Assembly (NCBI GenBank): GCA_964517875.1
Contig: CAZFEU010000013.1
Coordinates: 1-48,525, forward strand
Source: JAJPXC01 sp964517875
GTDB taxonomy: Bacteria > Bacteroidota > Bacteroidia > Bacteroidales > Muribaculaceae
Direction: 5' to 3'
Length of the DNA stretch: 48,525 nucleotides
Each line of letters opens with the position of its first letter. Position 1 is the stretch's first letter. The position numbers and the translations under genes are program-made. Below are positions 43,298 through 48,525 of this stretch, piece after piece. The notes under the pieces were generated by a model, which searched no databases, was not told where the DNA came from, and worked only from the letters and a program-made list of their open reading frames with translations.

Positions 43298-44169
43298 CCC
43301 AGATACTGCCACATACCCAGCTCAGCGATGTGATACTTCGTGACCCCGATATCATACCCCTTATCAACCGATGGGGCATAAAGCTGGGTGTAGGAGCCGA
43401 CACCGTGGCCGAGATATGCCAGCGTCACGGCATCGACACGCTACTGTTCTGCACGATACTCAACACCTTCGTCAACGACAACTACTTCCCGGTGCGCAAT
43501 CTCATGGAGTGCGACCCCCCGCAGCTGGTGCAGTACCTCACACTCACCTATCACTCCTATACCCACTACCAGCTCCCTACTATCGACCGCCACTTCGACA
43601 TGCTGATACAGCGCAGCGGCAACGATAACAACCTTGCCTACCTACGCCGCTTCTTCAACGAACTGAAGCAGCAGATTGTGGCACGCATCAACTTCGACCT
43701 TCAAAAATGGTTTCCGGCCATCGCCGAGGGTAGGCAGATTGATGTGCCCGATAGTACCGACATCAACGAGCAACTTTCCGACATCAAGCACATGCTGGTA
43801 TGCCACCTCGAAGGACACTACGACACCAACCTGTGCTATGCGGTAATCACCGTGATATTTTCCTTGTGCAAGGACATGCTGAAAAACAATCGTCTGCGCG
43901 ACCGCATACTTCGGGCAATCACCTGCCCTCCTACCGGCAGCATCTCAGCCGAGCAGGCCACCCCACTGACGGCACGCGAGATAGAAGTGCTACGCCTTGT
44001 GGCATTAGGACGCATCAACAAGGAGATAGCTGCCGAATTGGGCATAAGCTTCAACACCGTCCTTACCCATCGGCGCAACATTACAGCCAAACTCGGCATC
44101 CGCTCCGTATCGGGCCTGGGCGTGTACGCCCTGACACGCGGATATATCACTGAGCATCAGCTGGTGTAG
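43294..44169 (+). CDS. LuxR-type regulator with hemerythrin/RIC-like N-terminal region
   Basis: The 291-residue product ends with a LuxR/FixJ HTH (about 225-285: PLTAREIEVLRLVALGRINKEIA, then FNTVLTHRRNITAKLGI). The first 60 residues resemble the ScdA/DUF542 start of iron-centre repair proteins (VILRDPDIIPLINRWGIKLG). The middle, with TYHSYTHYQLPTIDRHF and CHLEGHYDTNL, has His/Glu spacing like a hemerythrin di-iron helix bundle. I infer a sensor of nitric oxide, oxygen or iron, without a receiver domain. The GTG start at 43294 overlaps the previous stop (GTGA). The regulated genes are unknown. Confidence 0.85.
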   Translation: MTQILPHTQLSDVILRDPDIIPLINRWGIKLGVGADTVAEICQRHGIDTLLFCTILNTFVNDNYFPVRNLMECDPPQLVQYLTLTYHSYTHYQLPTIDRHFDMLIQRSGNDNNLAYLRRFFNELKQQIVARINFDLQKWFPAIAEGRQIDVPDSTDINEQLSDIKHMLVCHLEGHYDTNLCYAVITVIFSLCKDMLKNNRLRDRILRAITCPPTGSISAEQATPLTAREIEVLRLVALGRINKEIAAELGISFNTVLTHRRNITAKLGIRSVSGLGVYALTRGYITEHQLV

Positions 44170-44205
44170 CCATATTATAAATTCCAAAAACATCATCCTA
44201 CGACA

Positions 44206-44769
44206 ATGTACATAGCATCGCAGAAACGCAAAGAAAACATAGCCGAGTACCTCCTCTACATGTGGAACATAGAGGACATTATCCGTGCTAATTCACTCGA
44301 CATACAGCGAATCAAGGAGAATGTGATTGACCGCAGCAACCTTGATGACGCTCAGCGTAAGGAACTCACTGAATGGTATGAGTCGCTCATCGACATGATG
44401 CGTCGCGAAGGTGTGACCGAGCGTGGGCACCTCCAGATCAACAAGAATGTACTGAACGACATGGTGCGACTGCACCAGGCATTGCTTAAGGATCCAAAAT
44501 TTCCGAAATACACCGCCGAGTTTTATCGTGCGCTACCATATATCGTAGAACTACGATCAAAAGCAGGAGAGGAGAAGGCCGGAGAAATCGAGACCTGCTT
44601 CAACGCTCTTTACGGCATGCTCATGCTCAGGCTACAGAGCAAGGAAATTACCCCCGACACTGCCAATGCCATAAAGGAGATATCTTCATTCATCGCCCTG
44701 CTTGCACATTATTACAAGCTCGACTCGGAGGACAAACTCTTTGACAACGACGACCAGCCAGCGCAGTAG
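44206..44769 (+). CDS. DUF4924 family protein
   Basis: The 187-residue product is a mostly helical, soluble protein of the DUF4924 type, with MYIASQKRKENIAEYLLYMWNIEDIIR in outline at its start and ITPDTANAIKEISSFIALLAHYY near its end. No signal peptide and no catalytic motif are seen. Function is unknown. It lies 36 bases after the LuxR-type gene and 2 bases before the methyltransferase gene. Confidence 0.88.
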   Translation: MYIASQKRKENIAEYLLYMWNIEDIIRANSLDIQRIKENVIDRSNLDDAQRKELTEWYESLIDMMRREGVTERGHLQINKNVLNDMVRLHQALLKDPKFPKYTAEFYRALPYIVELRSKAGEEKAGEIETCFNALYGMLMLRLQSKEITPDTANAIKEISSFIALLAHYYKLDSEDKLFDNDDQPAQ

Positions 44770-44771
44770 CA

Positions 44772-45596
44772 GTGTCAACTCCCAAGATACAACACATCAC
44801 ATCGGCCGACGACCCTCGTATAGCACCCTTCTGCCGGCTCACCGAGGCACAACTGCGCAATCGTCTCAACCCGGAGGCAGGGATTTTCATCGCCGAGAGC
44901 CCTAAAGTGATACGTGTGGCACTCGACGCCGGGTATCAGCCCGTATCGCTACTGGCCGAGGAGCGGCATCTGCATGGCGACGCAGCCGACATATTGGCGC
45001 GCTGCCCCGAGATTGACATATTCACCGGGGAGCGGAGCATACTTGAAAATATTACCGGCTATACCCTCACCCGCGGCGTACTGATGGCCATGCGCCGCCC
45101 ACAACCACGTGATCTGTCGGATGTGTGTGCCGACGCCAGGCGGGTAGTAGTAATCGACAATGTGGTCGACACCACCAATATCGGGTCAATATTCCGTTCA
45201 GCCGCGGCGCTCGGCATCGACGCAGTGCTACTCACACCCACCTCGTGCGACCCTCTTAACCGACGCTCCATCCGCGTGTCGATGGGCTCGGTATTTCTCG
45301 TGCCGTGGACATGGCTCGACTCATCGACTGAATATATCGCAGCGCTCAAAACTTTAGGCTTCAACACCATAGCCATGGCACTCACCGATAAGTCAATCAG
45401 ACTTGATGACCCGCAGCTCCACACCCCCGGCAATCGACTCGCCGTAATTATGGGCAATGAGGGTGACGGGCTTCCGAAATCTACAGTGGCACAGGCCGAC
45501 TACACAGTGATGATCCCAATGGCACACTCAGTTGATTCGCTCAACGTAGCCGCCGCCTCGGCCATCGCCTTCTACGCCCTCCGATCTTTCCCTTAA
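44772..45596 (+). CDS. TrmH/SpoU-family RNA 2'-O-methyltransferase
   Basis: The 274-residue product is a SPOUT methyltransferase with the three family motifs: DTTNIGSIFRSAAALGID (motif 1), VIMGNEGDGLP (motif 2) and IPMAHSVDSLNVAAASAIAFY (motif 3), which form the knotted SAM site. An N-terminal L30e-like substrate-binding domain occupies about residues 1-105. It methylates a ribose in tRNA or rRNA; the target cannot be set from sequence. The GTG start lies 2 bases after the DUF4924 stop. Confidence 0.93.
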   Translation: MSTPKIQHITSADDPRIAPFCRLTEAQLRNRLNPEAGIFIAESPKVIRVALDAGYQPVSLLAEERHLHGDAADILARCPEIDIFTGERSILENITGYTLTRGVLMAMRRPQPRDLSDVCADARRVVVIDNVVDTTNIGSIFRSAAALGIDAVLLTPTSCDPLNRRSIRVSMGSVFLVPWTWLDSSTEYIAALKTLGFNTIAMALTDKSIRLDDPQLHTPGNRLAVIMGNEGDGLPKSTVAQADYTVMIPMAHSVDSLNVAAASAIAFYALRSFP

Positions 45597-45624
45597 GCCT
45601 AATTAAATATATCTTTATATTTTC

Positions 45625-45632
45625 TATATTTG
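45625..45632 (+). promoter_or_regulatory. -7 box upstream of the first exported paralogue
   Basis: TATATTTG fits TAnnTTTG and lies 19 bases before the ATG at 45652. The segment TATATTTGCGCCCATAATAT aligns with TACATTTACCTCCATAATTT before the second paralogue, so promoter and gene were duplicated together. Confidence 0.55.
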
Positions 45633-45651
45633 CGCCCATAATATTAGGCTT

Positions 45652-46272
45652 ATGAAACTGATAATTTCTCTAATGCTGCTTGTTTGCTCAATGTCGACAT
45701 GGGCGCGCGATTTGCACTATATATGGAAAAAAGATTATAATAAAGACTTCGAGCATGGGTATTTTGAAAAAGGTAAGCCTGAAAACCTTAACCTTCCATT
45801 ATTTAGTGCATCTTTTGATAATCAAACAATCGCTTATGACAATCAATCAATGAATATGGCGGATGTTTTTGAGAAAATCGTTTCTGATACAAGAGAGGAA
45901 ATGTTTGTAGTGGCTTGCTATGAAAAGAATGACACAATTCGTCTGCAAATTTCAGGGATTTCTCCTTATAATTTATACAAGTTTTTCGAAAATCATATAG
46001 CGGGAGTTTATATCGTTCCCGGGGGGAAAGAAATCCCTTTCTTTTTACTTTCCACTCCGTTCGATCCAATGGCGCAAGTAATGGGGATGTTTAAACGAGA
46101 TACCGAGACTATATCTATAAGATGGGAGAATGAAGAGACACCAAAAGATGTGATTCTTAGAGGAACTGATGATTTTATGACTATATGCATATATTATTAC
46201 AACGCAAAGCAGTGGCATCCAATCAGTATATTAATTAATGGTAGAGTAGTCACAGGGCCATGGGAGGGTTGA
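45652..46272 (+). CDS. Exported protein of unknown family, paralogue 1
   Basis: The 206-residue product has a signal peptide (MKLIISLMLLVCSMSTWA, cut near WARDL). The mature protein has no recognised domain. It shares with the next gene LPLFSASFDNQTI, VVACYEKNDTIRLQISGIS, FFENHIAGVYI and YYYNAKQWHP. It has an extra stretch after DNQTI (AYDNQSMNMA). The gene is visibly AT-richer than its neighbours. It is probably periplasmic or secreted; no function can be given. Confidence 0.85.
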   Translation: MKLIISLMLLVCSMSTWARDLHYIWKKDYNKDFEHGYFEKGKPENLNLPLFSASFDNQTIAYDNQSMNMADVFEKIVSDTREEMFVVACYEKNDTIRLQISGISPYNLYKFFENHIAGVYIVPGGKEIPFFLLSTPFDPMAQVMGMFKRDTETISIRWENEETPKDVILRGTDDFMTICIYYYNAKQWHPISILINGRVVTGPWEG

Positions 46273-46511
46273 TGCCGAGGCCGATGTGTCAGCCCCGGTT
46301 ACAGCCCGGAGGGTTATGCGCATAGTCGGTACGCATTGGGTTCTGGAAGGGTGTTACACTAACCAACATTCCCTGTCCGTTGACCCCTACTTATCCTTTG
46401 ATTTTAATGAGGTCGCGCATAAATTATGGGGTATTTGCGGATTATTTGCGAAAAATTCATACATTTACCTCCATAATTTATGATTTACACCATGAAAGTT
46501 TTTTTTCGTTA

Positions 46512-47075
46512 ATGTCGTTTGTTTGTTCCATGTTGTCGATTTCGGCAGGTGATCTCCGTTATCCATGGCATGAATGGTACAACGAACGTTATGAAAAGGG
46601 ACAACCTAAGGACTTGGAACTTCCCCTATTTAGTTCATCTTTTGACAATCAAACAATTAATTTTAAGGACGTTTTCGCACAGCTTGCCGCAAATAAAAAT
46701 GAGGAGATGTATATAGTGGCATGCTATGAAAAAAGAGATACAATCTTTTTGCAAATAGCGGGAATTAGTCCTTTACGGTTATATGAGATATTTGAGAATC
46801 ATATAGCCGGTGTTTATATTGAACATGGGAGTAGGAAGGTACCATTCTTCATTATTTCAACTCAATTCGATCCTCAAGCAAGAGTTATGAAAATGTTTAT
46901 CCGAGAAAATGAAACGGTAACTATTTGTTGGGATTATAAGGCTCACAAGAGAGAATTTACTTTTTACGGATTTGATTCTGTTACTTCTTTCATATACTAT
47001 TATAAAGATAAGCAATGGCATCCTAAATTGCTACTATATAACTCCAAAGACCTATTAAAAAAAGACACAGATTAA
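46512..47075 (+). CDS. Exported protein paralogue 2, signal peptide frameshifted by a T8 tract
   Basis: The in-frame product from 46512 (187 residues) begins MSFVCSMLSISAGDLRY, lacking a positively charged N-region. The natural start seems to be the ATG at 46492, which reads ATG AAA and then T8 (46499-46506) into a stop. With nine Ts it would read MKVFFSLMSFVCSMLSISAGDL, which aligns with paralogue 1 (MKLIISLMLLVCSM). So the gene is either off by phase variation, mutated, or mis-assembled. The mature part is intact and clearly homologous to the preceding gene. Confidence 0.75.
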   Translation: MSFVCSMLSISAGDLRYPWHEWYNERYEKGQPKDLELPLFSSSFDNQTINFKDVFAQLAANKNEEMYIVACYEKRDTIFLQIAGISPLRLYEIFENHIAGVYIEHGSRKVPFFIISTQFDPQARVMKMFIRENETVTICWDYKAHKREFTFYGFDSVTSFIYYYKDKQWHPKLLLYNSKDLLKKDTD

Positions 47076-47101
47076 TCCAGCAAATAGAAACACGTCATAT
47101 A

Positions 47102-47136
47102 CCCAGAAAGAATAATATATCCCAGAAAGAATAATG
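47102..47136 (+). repeat. 19-base tandem duplication at a start codon
   Basis: CCCAGAAAGAATAAT occurs at 47102-47116 and again at 47121-47135, a period of 19 bases. The second copy includes the start of the ATG at 47134, so the translation-initiation region of the next gene was duplicated. Confidence 0.7.
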
Positions 47137-47745
47137 AAGCGGCAAGTTAATTCGATAGTCGTTATTAGCATACTATTGTCATCGTTGATGACGATAACAT
47201 ACGGCGATATTTATTATAAAACTAAAGACGTTGGAAATGAGAGATACTTTTACGACTCGTATGGTTCGTTGTATATTAAACTAATTTTTGATAACGACTC
47301 AACTACCAGGGAATATTATCTCCCTAATGATTCTGCTGAAGTAGAGATATGTCATAGTCCCACTACGCCGGCAATTCTGTTTGAGGACCAACAAGAAGCC
47401 AATGTTTTTTTAAACTCGGCAATACATGAAATATTGTTGCATTACCCCAACCCAAATCCTTATAGCGATATCTCAACACCAATAATTTATGAGGGTACTG
47501 CGTATGCAATTATTGAGTTGCTTATTGATGAGAATAGTGAAATAATGGATGTTCGTCTTTTAAAAAAATCATTCGATTGTCCTAAATGCGACTCATTAGC
47601 AATTAAAGTCGGATATCATATAAAGCCCAAAGCAGCGGCTATGTATAATGGGCAGCCTGTAAAATCGGGAATACCGATAATACTTATATTTGGACGTGAG
47701 CAAAAGATTATACTTAGGAATATCAATTTGGAGAAGTGTAAATGA
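47134..47745 (+). CDS. Exported protein with TonB C-terminal-like domain
   Basis: The 203-residue product has a signal peptide or N-terminal anchor (MKRQVNSIVVISILLSSLMTITYG). Its C-terminal part, about residues 125-195, follows the TonB_C pattern: AIIELLIDENSEIMDVRLLKKS, then CDSLAIKV, then AMYNGQPVKSGIPIILIF. It lacks the Pro-rich linker of TonB, so it is not a true energy transducer. It may bind outer-membrane or surface proteins. AT-rich like the two genes before it. Confidence 0.75.
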   Translation: MKRQVNSIVVISILLSSLMTITYGDIYYKTKDVGNERYFYDSYGSLYIKLIFDNDSTTREYYLPNDSAEVEICHSPTTPAILFEDQQEANVFLNSAIHEILLHYPNPNPYSDISTPIIYEGTAYAIIELLIDENSEIMDVRLLKKSFDCPKCDSLAIKVGYHIKPKAAAMYNGQPVKSGIPIILIFGREQKIILRNINLEKCK

Positions 47746-47763
47746 AGCCCAACAATCATATTG

Positions 47764-48016
47764 AGCCGCGGAGCGGCGTGGTCGTATCGAACCCCACACG
47801 ACGGGAGCGGCAACGGCCGCGACTGAGTGTGGGGAGAGGTGACACCAACTCAAAGGAGTGTCGGAGACACGATGTAGTGCAAAAAGACTGCACGCCAAAC
47901 TCCCCTGAATGCGCCACTACGTCGTACCTCCGGCACTCGCTGATGTATTATGCGTTTGATCCCCCACACTCGCTACGCTTCATGTGGGGTTCACTACAAC
48001 ACCGCCGCTCCGCGGC
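47764..48016. repeat. 253-bp imperfect palindrome built of repeat copies B and C
   Basis: The left outer module (47764-47840, AGCCGCGGAGCGGCG then CCCCACACGACGG and GAGTGTGGGG) is matched in inverse by the right module (47961-48016). The inner arms 47856-47879 and 47915-47938 match with 4 mismatches in 24. The centre is GTGCA (47877-47881) with TGCAC (47889-47893). If transcribed or single-stranded, it forms one long hairpin. It is related to the copy at 11958-12068. No ORF is convincing. Confidence 0.75.
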
Positions 48017-48182
48017 TACGATGAGGTCATGCGGTTATATATAGGTGTGCCCTGCGGGCAATTAGCGTAGACTAAACATTTTGACGCGGTTGCCATGAAT
48101 TGCTGGAAGTGCGTACGGTTATGTCGGAAAGATTTTGTAAATTCGCGCATTAATTCATTAAGTCAACTCATAGTTACATAAT

Positions 48183-48525
48183 ATGCTCACAGCTAAGGAA
48201 ATCAGAGAGTCATTCAAAGACTTCTTCCGCACCAAGGGTCACACCATCGTCCCCTCAGCTCCAATGGTTATCAAAGACGACCCCACTCTCATGTTCACCA
48301 ACGCCGGAATGAACCAGTTTAAGGACATTATTCTGGGCAACAAAGCGGCCAAACATACCCGCGTAGCCGACTCACAGAAGTGTCTACGCGTTTCAGGCAA
48401 GCACAACGACCTTGAAGAAGTTGGCCACGACACCTACCACCACACAATGTTCGAGATGCTCGGCAACTGGTCGTTTGGCGATTACTTCAAGGCCGAAGCT
48501 ATCGACTGGGCATGGGAATATCTCG
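48183..48525 (+). CDS. alaS: Alanyl-tRNA synthetase, N-terminal fragment (runs off the window)
   Basis: The 114 codons present match the start of AlaRS: MLTAKEIRESFKDFF, then HTIVPSAPM, LMFTNAGMNQFKD, KCLRVSGKHNDLEEVG and FEMLGNWSFGDYFK, which include the class II motif 1 and 2 region. The reading frame is open to the window edge, and the gene is cut there, not broken. It charges tRNA-Ala. A TAAATTCG box about 40 bases upstream is a weak promoter candidate. Confidence 0.96.
   Translation, partial: MLTAKEIRESFKDFFRTKGHTIVPSAPMVIKDDPTLMFTNAGMNQFKDIILGNKAAKHTRVADSQKCLRVSGKHNDLEEVGHDTYHHTMFEMLGNWSFGDYFKAEAIDWAWEYL

Noticed and set aside
1..48525. CRISPR arrays
   Set aside because: No set of regularly spaced direct repeats with spacers was seen, and no cas genes.

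Overview
The window is a chromosomal segment of a gut-type Bacteroidales bacterium, most likely Muribaculaceae or a close relative. This rests on the gene families (DUF4270 lipoprotein, DUF4924, WG-repeat lipoprotein, calycin-like secreted protein, PPi-dependent phosphofructokinase, glutamine-dependent NadE). It also rests on repeated promoter boxes of the Bacteroidetes -7 type (TAnnTTTG) and frequent start/stop overlaps. The family-level placement is inference.

Layout. 0-1.6 kb: rplT with its terminator, tRNA-Thr(CGT), and a small REP-associated Y1 transposase flanked by hairpins. 1.7-7.5 kb: DUF4270 lipoprotein and a GT5 N-domain protein, divergent from pfp, an NlpC/P60 lipoprotein, engB and a small cysteine-containing protein. 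7.56-11.5 kb: a six-gene minus-strand operon and the most striking part of the window. It holds a 109-residue precursor with a twin-arginine signal and 15 cysteines mostly in CXXX repeats, a radical SAM/SPASM maturase, a SPASM-only maturase partner, a small modification protein, and then tatA and tatC, nearly all overlapping. Its upstream region holds a good promoter and a structured element ending in a U-run. 12.2-18.4 kb: phosphoethanolamine transferase with a BamA/TamA-like outer-membrane protein, then LptF/G-type permease with ribBA. 18.5-22.5 kb: Wza-like and Wzc-like polysaccharide export genes followed by an aquaporin. 22.6-31.6 kb: a minus-strand run from a receiver/PEP-binding fusion through a coiled-coil protein, DPP IV-like peptidase and a membrane protein to miaA. 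31.7-33.6 kb: a large secreted Ig-like/calycin-like protein.

33.9-39.6 kb, plus strand: nadE, prolyl oligopeptidase, a lipoprotein and a PhnP-like hydrolase. 39.7-40.7 kb: WG-repeat lipoprotein and a structured intergenic region. 40.7-45.6 kb: a tightly overlapping plus-strand run of dCMP deaminase, S41 protease, 5-formyl-THF cyclo-ligase, a LuxR-type regulator, DUF4924 and a TrmH-family methyltransferase. 45.65-47.75 kb: an AT-rich island of three exported proteins of unknown role. Two are tandem paralogues, and the second has its signal peptide put out of frame by a T8 tract. 47.76-48.02 kb: a 253-bp imperfect palindrome related to a repeat near 12 kb. The window ends inside alaS.

The best candidate for an unusual system is the CXXX-repeat peptide cassette joined to its own tatAC genes. 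The individual families are known from other genomes. The physical coupling of a folded or modified Cys-rich peptide, two SPASM proteins and a Tat translocon in one transcript, behind a possible attenuator, is what deserves follow-up.
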